A stretch of 64,000 nucleotides of DNA from Chaetoderma sp. LZ-2023a (GCA_034401795.1 CM067369.1:133953350-134017349); one strand, 5' to 3'; counted from the stretch's first letter, positions 45,401 through 56,400 are shown. Notes: generated by a model not told the origin, from the sequence alone. Numbers and translations are program-made.

Positions 45401-46060
45401 ACTGACTGCTTCCATAGGGACATTAAATACATTTGGAAGGGTCTCCTCATCAGCGCCGCCCAAGGAATTACTTTCTCTACTCTGACCATCAGTCCTATCA
45501 CTCTTAAAAAGAATCTTGCTCTTACCATGGGAGAAGACAGGATTTCCATTGCCACTGATAAAGCCTCTATCCTTGGATCTGAGGGGAAGACTAGACCCCG
45601 GGCCAGGTCGAAAGAAACGCCTAGATGTGTAAGGATATGAGATGGAACTAGGCTTGATTTCTTTAGACTTAAAATCCACCCTAGGTTGCATGCCAGACTG
45701 CAAACCTCTGAAAGAATTCCTGAGAGAATTGAAGAAGACTTACTTTACTAGCCCATCGTCTATATAAACATGGAGATGGATAGAACGATGGTGAAAATTT
45801 CTGCCATGGCTGAGACTATGCGAGAAAAAGAAAAGGAGCCGTGGTCAGTCCAAAAGACATGACGCGAAACTGCCAAACTCGATCTTAGTAAGCAAAACTC
45901 AGGAATTTACTGAAGGAAGGGTAAATGAAAAACATGAAAGGCGTCATATTGGTCAATGGAAACGACCACATACCCTGACCTAGATTGGAAAATATCCGGG
46001 AGATGGTCTCCATCTTGACTTGGGAGTAAGAATCATGAGATTTAATCATGACATACCCCT
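45400..46060 (-). pseudogene. DIRS reverse transcriptase
   Basis: SYSQVKMETISRIFSNLGQG opens the domain. Motif A appears as VVVSIDQYDAF in another frame. Then FRVMSFGLTTAP, and the catalytic motif as HVYIDDGLVK (YIDD encoded by the complement of 45755-45766). The thumb follows as ARFFLRVIGLMVRVEKVIPW and LMRRPFQMYLMSLW. The four pieces lie in different frames with stops between them, so the enzyme is dead. The N-terminal part before KMET is not recognisable. Confidence 0.82.
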
Positions 46061-47880
46061 TGTTAAATTAAAATTAATGCAGATATGAATGACAGGGTAG
46101 GAAAACCTGACAGGGTAGGAAAACCTACCCTAGGCTGAACGCTCTCATGTATGTATAAATTCCTTAGAATTAACATAATTCACAAAGAAAACTAACATGA
46201 TAATGACCAAATTGTCAATTGAAAGGACCAGAGGAGACAAGAAAAAAGGAATTAAAAGAGGAAACAGCCGACACAAAAGAAGGAAGGTCTATAGAAAACT
46301 CGTCCTTAAAAAGAAGAGAAAGAGTCTAAGCAATCCACCAGAGAGACAGGGACCAGACATCCGAAGAGACCCTGACTGGACAAAATCTCCTCAGCCCTGA
46401 CCGACTAGGGAACAGAAGAATAAGAAGACGGATTAGGAGAAAAGAGATGAGAAGAGTCACCAGAGGCCACAGAATCAACAGTTCAAATGGAAAGAGGAGA
46501 GCAAAGCCTCTTGGAAGCTAGACAGTTAGAAAAATGTAAAGAATCAGAAAAGGAAAAAGATTGATCAGAAGGAATGTGAACAGATACAACATCCTGACCA
46601 GAGGACATGGAAAGAATAGAATGAAAGAACGAACAAGAGACGAATCCCTAAAAACAGAAAACAATGAAAAAACCAGACCTTAATCAACAATTAGAAACTC
46701 AAGTTCAAAAGAGAACGACAGAAACAATCAGATCAAGATGATCAAAAGAGGAAGAAGAAGGAGGAAGAGAGGAATTAAGAAGAATGGAAGATGAAGAGGA
46801 AAGAACAGGACCAGAAGATCCCTGGATAGGATAGATAGATGATGAAATACGGGAAACCTCAGAGGAGGGAAAAAAGAAGAAAGACAGAAAGAGAGAAAGA
46901 GGAAGGAGACCATGACTAGAAGAAAACTTTAGCAGGAGAAGGAGCAGAGGATGAAGGAAGAGACCTATACTTATCTTACTCATTATTATTAGACTTAGAA
47001 CCAATATTATCATCATGTAAAGACAGATGTCATTGAGATTGATATGCTAATAAAAGGAATGATTGATAGAATGATAATGAATCCCGGGAACATCTGGATG
47101 TTAAATACACAAAACACTAATACTTGATTATGATTAAACACTACGGGATGAAAGCACAAAACAAAACACTGAAAAACAGAGGCAATATAAAATCTAAGCA
47201 AAAGAGACTCGCCTAAACCATGACTGTAACAACGCAGAAGAAAAAACTCGGCTTTTATTCCTTCTTCCTTCACCATAATCTTATTTCTCTATTCTCAGCA
47301 TTTTCTAGCTCTTGTAATCATTAATCTTAGAGCCATTCTCTTCCCTATGAATCCACTACTGAAACTATTCCTTTCAGCAGCTGACAGAATTAGACTAATA
47401 ATTACGCTAGAAACGGGGATTTTCTTCGAGAAAATAACTCCCTTTGGATAAATAAATATGTCAACCTGCCGACATAAGAGGAAAAAAGAGCGCGAAAAAA
47501 GGCTGAACGGCCCAAAGACAACTGGCCATCTAAAGTTGGATGAAATTAAAAACTAATTTTAATTGCGACATCTAGTGATAATGCGTAGAATACACTGACT
47601 TATCGACTGCAACAAAAAACCCATCCGGCAACCAGTCGGAAGAGTCTTTAATTACGTTGAAAAGTTTCACTGATAAAAGAATAAATGCTGAATATTTACA
47701 ATTTCAAGAGAGACTTCAAGACTGGCAATGTCTCGGAATTAGTATTTTCAGCGATTAAACATTCCGATTTTAAAAGCACTTACTGAAATAAGACTAACCT
47801 GGAATCTCAATAAGAGCTATCACCGCAAATCAAAAAGGAAAACAGAACCGGACGTTAATCATAGAACACCATGAAACCGG
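46060..47880. other. DIRS interior, not interpretable
   Basis: Strongly purine-rich on the plus strand (AGAAGA, GGAAGAAGAAGG). Minus-strand frames are Ser/Leu/Phe-rich, for example 46705-47016, from this bias. In position it should hold the end of gag and the start of pol, but no motif is visible. It may be diverged or acquired sequence. Confidence 0.45.
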
Positions 47881-47887
47881 TAATGAC

Positions 47888-49235
47888 CCTATCCCCGGAT
47901 GTACGAATCCGGAAGTGAAAAAATAGGAAACGGAAATGCGCAAACCGGAAGAAGACAACCGGAAACTGAACCCAGATGTACATTAAAAAAACAGAATAAA
48001 CAAAGGAACCGGAAATACGCAAAACAGGAAGTCAGTCCGGATACGGAAAGAACGGAGGTAGATCCAGAAAATGGAAGTAACCCCTGTCCTGAGGACGGAA
48101 GTTTATCGGAGTCTGAATGACCCGGAAGTACACCTCTAGAAACAGAAGTGGAAGTGTACAGACAGGAATCCAAACTGGAAGCGGGAGCGCTTCTACCGGA
48201 AGACAAAAAATAATAGGAGTCCACAGACCCCGGATATCCGGCATCACCGGAAGCGCTGCTAAAACCGGAAACGGAACTAGGAACCGGATCTTGAGGACCC
48301 GATGTCCTACAAAAATGGAAGACATACTGGAAACAGACGGAACGGAAGTAATAACTGGATCTTGACGACCTGGATTTCCTGCCAAACCGGAAGTCCTACC
48401 GGAAATGGATGCCAGAGAAGAAAGAATCAGATCCTGAAGACCCGGATGTCTTGCTAAACCGGAAGTTAAAACGGAAAAAGGAAGTAAACTCGAGTCCAGA
48501 GGACCCGAGTCCACCACAACGGAACCGGAAGAACTAGCAAGACTAGAAATCAAATTCTTGGCAATGGGCGATCTAGAAAGAACCTTGATGACCGGTACAA
48601 TCGAAAAATTGGCATTTGCATACAGTCCAGCCTTATGGACATCAGCCTCAGCCTCTGTCACCACTGCTTGTGGGTTATGCCCGTCACCCTCAAGTCTTAG
48701 GTGGGTTTGACCAGGTACACTACACGAGCCCACATTCGAGAGCTTAGTCTCTCTAGACTTCTGCTTCGGAGATTTTTTAACCTGCATGGAGGTTAGAGGT
48801 ACCGGTTTCCCCCATTTGCGGGAACGTCCGCTAGCCTTCGAGCTATCATTGGAACTTGAATAAATATCCTGTTTCTTAGTCTCCTTTATTGCAGAAGATA
48901 TCCTTTCGTCAAGGGATTTCGTCAAAACAGATGCGAACGATTCAAATCTTGCAAAAAGAGCTAGCACGGCATCTGAATTCGCTGAAGAGGCTCCCCCCCT
49001 CCTCCGTTGCTACCGGTAAAGATACATAAGATTGTGCAAAAGACACAGCTTTCGCCTTGCTAGCAACGGAGGTAGGGGAAGGATGACCGGAGGGCAGCGG
49101 TTGTTTAAACGGTAAATCTTTACAAAGAGGCCTTAGACACCGAGACCGGACACCCTTTACAGATCCCACACATCGTTGTGAAGGTACAAGTGGTACATAT
49201 CGCAGACATGCCCGGAAAATTCAACTGAATGATGG
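47888..49235 (-). pseudogene. Gag-like region of the DIRS element
   Basis: Near the right end a short frame starts MSAICTTCTFTTMCGICKGC, a CxxC...CGxCxxC cluster that could bind zinc. A later minus frame (48032-48967) starts LALFARFESFASVLTKSLDE, basic and Ser-rich, with diverged internal repeats (SGLARHPGLQDLILSSLASI and SGLAGNPGRQDPVITSVPSV). Its place upstream of RT and its composition suggest Gag, the RNA-binding particle protein. I recognise no certain Gag motif. Frames are broken between the pieces. Confidence 0.5.
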
Positions 49236-49239
49236 CGAT

Positions 49240-49770
49240 CACACTTTGATGACGTACATTTTGTCTTGTCAGACGATTTAGCGGACTCCTAAAAACGAAA
49301 AACGTAACAATGAAGCATATCGCTTAAAAATCGTAAAAAGAAGACTAGAAAGATAAAAATCATTTCTTTAAAAGGCGGAAAAGTTCAAATCAGAAAGCAA
49401 AATCACTACCGACAAGAAAGCAAACTTGCATAGGGATAAATGATAATCCTTATAATGCACTAGAGTAAATTGATAAGGGCTCTGGATGACTGCTGGAGTT
49501 TAATATATGATGATGAATGATATAGGCATAGTAATTAAGATACCACGAAACGAGAACGATCTTTCACGAAAACCGGTAACAATATGAACATAGTTATAAA
49601 ATACCATATAACCATGAATATACTTCCTTCACATAACGTAGGGAGGATTGACTTCATATTAGGCATAATCTTGATAATATAGAAGGCAAAAAATGTAGCT
49701 GACACAGCACAAAGCACAAAAAACTTAGACAAATATTTTAAGCAGTTGTTCTGCATGCAGAATAATTGAA
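49240..49770. other. DIRS 5' leader region, no gene
   Basis: AT-rich sequence between the Gag-like start and the right terminal repeat. The minus frame at 49535-49807 is hydrophobic but overlaps the terminal repeat, and I do not consider it real. Confidence 0.45.
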
Positions 49771-49774
49771 AAGT

Positions 49775-50042
49775 GAATCTGTTTCCTATTTGGGCTCCAG
49801 TGCGCATGCGCGCTTAGTGACAAGCGTCACTATGGGGTGAGTATAGACTCATGCCAGTCTATAGCTGTCAGTATGCTGGAGATGGACTTAACCAGTAGCC
49901 TGGATGAGGGTCCATATTAATAGGAATAGGCATGGGGAGGTGTGTATGCAGGCATAAAAATCTTATTCTGATAGCTAAATGCAGATAATTGATTTAGCAA
50001 GTAGTGACTGAACGGTAATGGATGTTTTTGTGGCGTAATAAC
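49775..50042. repeat. DIRS right inverted terminal repeat
   Basis: Inverted copy of 41110-41368. The outermost 16 bases (GTGGCGTAATAACA) are unique to this end and appear inverted in the ICR at 41473. TGCGCATGCGCG is at 49801-49812. In the direction of transcription this is the 5' end and presumably carries the promoter. Confidence 0.92.
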
Positions 50043-50149
50043 AACTGGTGTACATTTTACTACAATTTTGGTGGATGATGTTGCTGTCTAATCTTTTAAT
50101 TTAATTTGAAAATTTATAAAAATTTTCACATCAGAGTGGTAAGGGTTAA
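50043..50149. mobile_element. F4 MITE, right half
   Basis: ACTGGTGTACATTTTACTAC, GGTGGATGATGTTGCTGTCT, then ATCTTTTAATTTAATTTGAA and CATCAGAGTGGTAAGGGTTAA. TTAA at 50146-50149. The central hairpin is partly deleted. It continues the left half at 40989-41043. Confidence 0.85.
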
Positions 50150-50151
50150 CG

Positions 50152-50280
50152 GGTTAAACATATAATGGCAAAGATTGATTTTTGTGAAGGAAATATCCAT
50201 TTACAGGGCAAAAGTATTAGACTATTTTCTTTAATTTATCATTAGAAAGACTGGCTAGGTTATAGAGACAGTTGTATTCA
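50152..50280. mobile_element. F1 MITE, degraded left part
   Basis: TAATGGCAAAGATTG, AAATATCCATTTACAGGGCA, TTAGACTATTTTCTTTAATT, then AAGACTGGCTAGGTT. The right half is missing. Confidence 0.55.
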
Positions 50281-50439
50281 TCATCATCATTTCAAAGGAC
50301 ATAAGACATTGGCTTTTTTGTGTCACGGTAGATTTAATACTACTTTACATACTGCATGCGTGAAGGAGAAGTTGCGAAAAAAGAAAGTATGTGTATGCTA
50401 CATATAACTATGCTACAAGATTTACAAATATTTAGTTTT

Positions 50440-50700
50440 TGACAGGCTAGGTGACAGTGTCCAGGTCGTCAGCTGTGGTGTGCCGCCTACAACCTAGACA
50501 CTTAGTCAGCCCTTAGGTCAGCTGTGGTGTGCCGCCTACCAGGAAGACTGACCCACCAAGTCTGTCTAGTGTGACTAGCTATAAACATACATATATAATT
50601 GGATTTGTTATCACAATACATTTTAAAAAACCGGCATTACTTGAAGGATAGGTTGGCACAGATAACACGTCAAATCATTAGAAGTATATTTATTCTATGC
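50440..50700 (-). mobile_element. LINE 3' tail, separate truncated copy
   Basis: TCAGCTGTGGTGTGCCGCCT twice (about 50469 and 50519), the GACTGACCCACCAAG segment and the following AT-rich stretch match the 3' end of the LINE at 50940-51188. This is a second, severely 5'-truncated copy in the same orientation. Confidence 0.8.
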
Positions 50701-50799
50701 AATAATCGTACTGTATTTAAGATATAAATGGTACGTCATTTTAATGCGATTTAGGTTGGTGTGGTTCCACACCCAAACCATATCACTGCCATGTCAAAT

Positions 50800-50870
50800 T
50801 ACAATGGGGGTGGCGGTAGGGATGGGAGAGGGGGTGGGTGGGGGTGGGGGTTGTGCGATTACAGCCCTAA
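50800..50870. repeat. G-rich stretch
   Basis: GGGGGTGGCGGTAGGGATGG and GGGTGGGTGGGGGTGGGGGT; compatible with G-quadruplex folding, not a gene. Confidence 0.7.
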
Positions 50871-50929
50871 ACCCAGACTCCTCCAGTTTTACTCATGATA
50901 TTGTACAAGGTTTGTAATGTTTACAAGGT

Positions 50930-53690
50930 TTTTAACAGGCAACATGATGTGTCACGGTCGTTAGCTGTGGTGTGCCGCCTACAACCAAGACACATAGACA
51001 GCCCTTAGGTCAGCTGTGGTGTACCGCCTACCAGGAGGACTGACCAACCAAGCCTGTCAAATATGGCTATCGATAAATATATAGTTGAATTTCTACAACG
51101 ATGCATTTTGAAATAACTGTAGTCTTTGCCGGTATGCTGGTGTATGTAACACGCCCAATCATATGAAGTATAATTAGTTCTGTACAAGTTAGTCAAAGGT
51201 GAATGTACGGTCTTCAAGATGTGTGCCAAGTTTATGCTTAAACTCATCCATGTTCTTTGCTTCTACTATGTGTGATGTTAGAGCATTCCATGATGGTGAC
51301 ACTCGCTGAGTAAGGAAAAATTTGCGTGTCCTTATGTTGCAGTAGTCTATTCATATTTTGTATTTGTGGCCCCGTGTTATGCTGCTTGTAGGTTTCCCAA
51401 AGAGATTTTCTGGATCGACATTGTACATATGAGTTTGTAGTCTTCAATTAAATCTCCTCGAGTCTGGCGATACTTTAGAGAATACAAGTTGAGCTCTCGG
51501 AGTCTGTCTTTGTAGCTGAAGCTCTTTAATGCTGCAGGTAATCTGGTAGCTCGTCTTTGGACATTTTCTAAATTGCCTTTCATTGTCTTACAAGATGTGG
51601 TGACCAGATCGAGTTGCAATACTCCAGGATGGATCTGACTAATGTTTTGTATACAGGAAAATAGCTGTGTCCATGTGACTAAATGTTCTCTTTATGATGC
51701 CCAGTTTGTTGGCTTTGTTTACAATGGTGTTGATATGTTTATCGAAGTTCAATTTCTCGTCAATATAGACCCCAAGATCCTTCTTGCATATTGTCCTGGA
51801 TATAGGCGGGTGGCTGTCAGTGTCTGTCATGACATATTACAGTTCAGGGTTGTTTTTCCTGTCTATGAATCTTGGTTGAATTGAACCTGAGTTGCCAATC
51901 TAATGACCATTTGCAAGTTGAGTCAATGTTCTTCTGTATGTCAGTTGTTTCTGGGTTCCCAATTATTTTAGTATCATCGGCAAATATTTTACAGATACAT
52001 TCAATACATTCAGGTAAATCATTAATGAATAGCACAAATAATGCTGGACCTAAAACGCTGCCTTGTGGCACTCCACTAGTTACATCTTTGTATTCAGACA
52101 TTGCAGTATTAACCAGCACCCTCTGCTTTCGGTTACTTAGGAAGCTCTGGATCCAGTTGTTCATTGTCTTGCTGATACCGTAAGAGTGTAGTTTAGTGAG
52201 AAGTCTTTCATGTGGAACCGTGTCGAATGCCTTTTAAAATCGAGGTAGATCACATCTACTGGTTTGTTGGCATCCAATAATTGGGTTACTACTTCCAGGT
52301 ATTCCAACAGCTAGGTCTTACATGATCTTTTAGTTCTGAATCCATGTTGACACTTAGATAATAGATCACTCATTTCTAAGTGAACCATAATAGTGTCACG
52401 CACAAACGATTCTAATACCTTGCATAAAATGCAGGTCAAGCTAACAGGCCTGTAGTTACCAGGGTCCTGCTTTGTTCCTTTCTTAAAAACACAAGTTACA
52501 TTGGCTGTTTTCCATAAGTCCGGAATCAGACCTTCTAAAGATTTGATAAAAAGTATACTCACTGGTACGCTAAGTTCTATTGCTGCCTCCTTCAAAATCC
52601 TAGGTGGAATATCATCTGGTCCTGTACTTTTATTTGGGTTTAGGTGTTTAAGCTTATTCTCGACGGCAAATGGCACAATTAGTATGTCAGCTAGGAAGGT
52701 TCCATCATTTCTATCATGGAGTTCCGGGATTTTGTCACGGTTTTCTTTCATAAAGACGCTGGCAAAAGAGTTATTTAGTACTTGTGGTTTTTCTGTATTA
52801 ATCTTGGCAGTAATCCCCCGATCTGGACATATTAAGTTTCCAATGCTTTCTTTCAGATGTGACTTACTCTTAACGTAATTCCAGAGGGCCTTATGGTTTG
52901 TGCTACATTCCGTGGCTATCTTTCTCTCAAATTCTGCTTTTGTATACCTAATCGATGATGCAGCCAGATTTCTTGCTTGTTGGTACTTTCTGTAGTCGCT
53001 GCACTTTTTTTACTTTTTAAATTTCTTGTAGGCCTTGCGCTTTTCCTTTATCAAATCATGAACACGTTGGTTTGTTCAGATTTGTCTTTTTCTTAGGCTC
53101 CCTACCCGGCCTCGATTTAGGGATATTGTGCAGTATAGGTTCTGGAAGAGAAATTTACCTAGCTGCCACTGTGATAAGGACATTAATTTCACCCCAGTCT
53201 GTATCGTTGAGTTCTTTTCTAAGGTTGATATAATCTCCTTTGTTTAGAAGAAGTTTACAAGGTTCTTGGTGTGTGCTGTTCGTGAGGATTTCTGGGTGTA
53301 GCTGAATTATTAAAGTGTTGTGGTCGCTCTTGCCTAGAGGTGCTTCATGTATGATGTTTGTAACTATATCTGTGTTATTGGTTAGTACAAGGTCCAAAAT
53401 ATTTGCTGTTTGATTTTCCCTGTGGCGGGTTGGGCCACAGACCATTTGCTGTAGGAAGTTGTCTTGCAAGGCGCTCAGAAACTTTTCACTGTAAGGGTCA
53501 GAGGTTGTTCCTGTTGTCCAATCTACATTGGGGGTAATTAAAGTCCCCAGCTATTATGGTGTGCTCTTCTTTCTCCTTTTCAACTCTGTCAAGCAAGGGC
53601 ATTAAATTATCATTGTTATTGCTATCAGAGTTTGGGCTCCTGTATACACATCCGACTATTACTTTTTCATTATTTCTGTTTTACTAAGAG
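50930..53690 (-). pseudogene. CR1-type LINE: endonuclease C-terminal part plus reverse transcriptase
   Basis: On the minus strand, starting at 53690: an endonuclease (EEP family) with VIVGCVYRSPNS, AGDFNYP and, in the next frame, PLGKSDHNTLI, the active-site GDFN and SDH motifs. RT follows: LNPNKSTGPDDIPPRILKEA, NYRPVSLTCILCKVLES, SGVPQGSVLGPALF and the catalytic FADD (CKIFADDTKIIG, near 51990). The C-terminus has DLGVYIDEKLNFDKHI and WNALTSHIVEAKNMDEFKHK, with stop at 51189-51191. The 3' UTR extends to about 50930. Several frameshifts break the frame, and the 5' end, including ORF1 and the endonuclease N-terminus, is missing. Dead copy. Confidence 0.92.
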
Positions 53691-53785
53691 CAGTGTTAAA
53701 TCTTCAAAAATAGTCATCTCTTGGTCTGAAAATGGGCCTTCCAGATCAAAACTATGACACATACTGGATTGAGATGTCTAAGCTA

Positions 53786-54006
53786 TTAACCCTTTCAGCG
53801 CCAAATCCAAGAAAAGATATATGCTTTACGGTATAAAACTTATTCTGTTGAATAGCTCGAAATTAATTTGGCTGAAACCCGTTGCTGCCAAATAGCAATG
53901 GTTTCCAGTCAAATTAATTTCATAATAATCAACAGTTTTCCTGCATAATAGCCGCCTTGAAAATTAGATATATGTGGAATGTACCGGTGATAGGGTCAAA
54001 GGGTAA
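53786..54006. mobile_element. F2 MITE
   Basis: TTAACCCTTTCAGCGCCAAA at the left and GGGTCAAAGGGTAAA at the right. Centre CCCGTTGCTGCC/AAATA/GCAATGG. Arms TCGAAATTAATTTGGCTG and AGTCAAATTAATTTCATA. An F1 arm remnant lies just upstream at 53697-53745. Confidence 0.82.
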
Positions 54007-54082
54007 AAATATGATTAAATTTAACTTCTCATATAGCCTGCTTCATCACAGCAAAACAGTGATATCAACTAAATAATGAAAA

Positions 54083-54160
54083 ACAACAAGAGGCCCAAGG
54101 GGCTTAACACTCACCTTGATCATTAGCATCTGAACAGATATAATACTTTAAATTCAGTAG
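54083..54160. mobile_element. Truncated left end of the mollusc-type repeat
   Basis: ACAACAAGAGGCCCAAGGGGC followed by TTAACACTCACC matches the left end of the 12633-14324 element. The rest is missing. Confidence 0.6.
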
Positions 54161-54177
54161 TAACAATAGAAAACTTC

Positions 54178-54335
54178 CTTCATCCAACCCACCCACTCAC
54201 CCACCCTTCCTGCATACCACGCACCCACCCACTCACCCTTTCTCCCACCCACACAATGACCCAACAACCCACCCATCTTACATCCCTCCCTCCCACTCCC
54301 TCCATCCCACCCACCCACCAATAACTCCATGTTCC
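54178..54335. repeat. CCCA/CCCT-rich simple repeat
   Basis: ACCCACTCACCCACCC and similar units over about 150 bases. The minus frame (Gly/Trp-rich) is a repeat product. Confidence 0.9.
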
Positions 54336-54339
54336 CTAA

Positions 54340-54790
54340 GCTGGTCGGTATATCCATTTGTTAATATATGAAAAGAAATTATATACATTTCCATTGTCCA
54401 TCTTAAATAGCAGATTAATCATAAACATTTACCTGTTAATAATAGCAATCTATTATAAATAATAAAACAATGAACTAAAATTAGCATGTATATTGAGAAT
54501 TGCAGCCATCAAAAGAATCATTAATTTACAATAACGATGCATATTTCTTCGGGAATACAATAATAGCTACACTTTATTGTTTTTTACTCAATTGCCCTTT
54601 GAGTAAAAGACAGTAGTTACACCAAAAATAGTGCACACAGTTTCTATATATATATATGCAGCTAAGCTACAGTTTAAAAAACCCAAACAAATTATGTTTG
54701 TGAATAGAATAGAATAAAGACAATTATGATAACTGCATTTATTTAACAATGGTTGTATGAGAATTATGTGCAGTTAATATGCAAAAAAAA
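54340..54790. other. No recognised feature
   Basis: AT-rich sequence with a short TATATATATATA run near 54645. Confidence 0.55.
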
Positions 54791-54796
54791 TGCACA

Positions 54797-55003
54797 AACC
54801 CTTAGCTGACTCTGATGTCTAAATTTTAAATTTTCAAATTAAATTAAAGGATGAACTGGTGTTCATTTTTCTACAAACTTGGTGGAGGATGGTGCTGTCA
54901 TAGACAGCAACATCGTCCACCAAAATTGTTGAAATATGCACACCAGTTTCTTCGCTATTGGCACAGTAAAAGATAGAATACTGACAACAGAGTGACAAGG
55001 GTT
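54797..55003. mobile_element. F4 MITE
   Basis: AACCCTTAGCTGACTCTGAT at the left and ACAGAGTGACAAGGGTTGA at the right. Centre GATGGTGCTGTC/ATA/GACAGCAACATC. Arms ACTGGTGTTCATTTTTCTAC and the inverse. Confidence 0.85.
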
Positions 55004-55107
55004 GAGAAAAGAATACAATCTTTGATTGACAGCAACTGATCGCATGTGTTCAGCAAGAATGATCTGGGTCAAAGCCAAGATGATAATGATCATGTCACAA
55101 CATCAAC

Positions 55108-55369
55108 ATCCCTTTCACCAACAAATCCCGGAAAAGGTATATAAAACTTATTATTACGTTGAATATTTTGAAATTTACTTGACTGGAAGTGATTGCTGCC
55201 GTAGCATTTAATAAAAAATCTAAATTTGCAAACCGAGAAGACTATTTTTTTAAATCTACCACTGTACTGATTTCTAGGCTTAGTATTCGAGTTAGTTATT
55301 CCAGTGATAAATTTTCAAAAATATCTTCTCTTGCAGTGCAAATCGACATTTGGCCGTCAAATGTTGAAG
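55108..55369. mobile_element. F2/F1 chimera
   Basis: The left part is F2 (CCCTTTCACCAACAAATCCC to GATTGCTGCC). At about 55200 it switches to F1 (AATTTGCAAACCGAGAAGAC, TATTCCAGTGATAAATTTTC, TCTTCTCTTGCAGTGCAAAT). F1 has no CCCTTT end at the junction, so this is a recombination or deletion joint and not a simple insertion. Confidence 0.75.
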
Positions 55370-55755
55370 AACAACCCTCCTGAATAGAGCATTTTCGTAA
55401 TCTATTCCCCGATGTATCTGACTCTTTGCAGTCAGATCTAGCGCCATTTAGAAATTTTCAAAAGTACACCCCCACCCCTATAGTATAATAATCAGATATT
55501 TATAAATCATGGAGTTATCTACCTTATCGTAGGTAATACGAAAACAGCAAATTCATTTACTGATAGGTCAATCTGATTTCAGGACACATTAATAATAATG
55601 TAAGACATTGAAATAGCTATCCATGCACCCCATTAAGAATGAACTCAACTATTTGAAAAATAATCACAACACAACCTTTCAGGAACATTATCTTCATAAT
55701 ACACATGGCTTTATCCGAACCTGGGCTCCAAAACAAAGTGTATTTAGCCCTTTAA
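55370..55755. other. No recognised feature
   Basis: No gene or repeat that I can support. Confidence 0.5.
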
Positions 55756-55759
55756 CCAC

Positions 55760-55990
55760 TTAACCCGTAAATTTTTTCAAGAAAATTAAAATTTTCTCAT
55801 ATAAAATGTCCATTTGCAGACCAAGAGAAAACTATTTTTGAAAATTTACCATTGCAATGACTGGCTCAGTTATCGAGCCAGTCATTCCAATAGTAAATTT
55901 TCAAAAGTTGTATTCCCTTCGCCTGTAAATGGGCATTCAATAAGCAGATATTTAAATTTCCTTGACTAAATTTGACAATCAAAGGGTTAA
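55760..55990. mobile_element. F1 MITE, near-complete
   Basis: TTAACCCGTAAATTTTTTCA at the left, GACAATCAAAGGGTTAA at the right. Perfect centre TGGCTCAGTTATCGAGCCA. Arms AAATGTCCATTTGCAGACCA and GCCTGTAAATGGGCATT. Confidence 0.9.
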
Positions 55991-56229
55991 TACACTCTCT
56001 CTCAGCAGTAAAATAGCTAAACGGCATTACAATAGTAATTAGAGAGATATTTATGGATTTATTTACTGACTTAGCGCCTATGCTGACATCAAACACATCA
56101 TTTATTCTCTGAACATATGCTAATTAATCAAAATCATGTTAATATTTCTGAATGATTACAATTAACTATAGCCGAGACAGATCAGTGCGGGATCAATCTT
56201 TAGCTCTGTCTCTTCCCTTCCCCCCCCCC

Positions 56230-56400
56230 CCATGTGCAAATTATTTTTAAAATATTTAACAGCTTACCTGTATAGCTTTCTGGAAATTAATAGTCAGGGA
56301 GTTCAGGGATTGATCGATCCCAAAATGAGCGAGGTGTGGGTGGAAGCTGAGTTAGAGATAGCTAAAACTGGAAAGGTTCATTGATTATAACATCAGCCTT
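56230..56400. mobile_element. F3 MITE, partial, reverse
   Basis: AAAATATTTAACAGCTTACC, TGTATAGCTTTCTGGAAATT, GGGATTGATCGATCCC, AGATAGCTAAAACTGG and the end AAAGGTTCATTG. The other half is replaced by C-rich sequence. Confidence 0.7.

Larger units (their letters stand above)
41044..50042 (-). mobile_element. DIRS1-like tyrosine-recombinase retrotransposon, about 9 kb, decayed
   Basis: A retrotransposon with inverted rather than direct terminal repeats. Reading on the minus strand the order is right terminal repeat, Gag-like region, RT, RNase H, linker, tyrosine recombinase, internal complementary region, left terminal repeat. This is the DIRS1 layout. Such elements integrate through a circular intermediate by recombinase and not by a DDE integrase. 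All reading frames are broken, the 3' end is tandemly duplicated, and a LINE fragment interrupts the recombinase. The element lies inside an F4 MITE. Confidence 0.9.

Noticed and set aside
46705-47016. Hydrophobic Ser/Leu-rich minus-strand frame, resembling a membrane protein
   Set aside because: It comes from the purine-rich plus strand inside the DIRS element, with no conserved motif.
47888-48500. Many CCGGAAGT motifs (ETS-like binding sites)
   Set aside because: They lie in a decayed, compositionally biased Gag-like region with internal amino-acid repeats. Repetition of coding sequence is the simpler explanation.
41044-50042. Possibility that this is an LTR retrotransposon or a Crypton
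   Set aside because: Terminal repeats are inverted, not direct. RT and RNase H are present together with a tyrosine recombinase, and there is an ICR. No aspartic protease or DDE integrase was seen.
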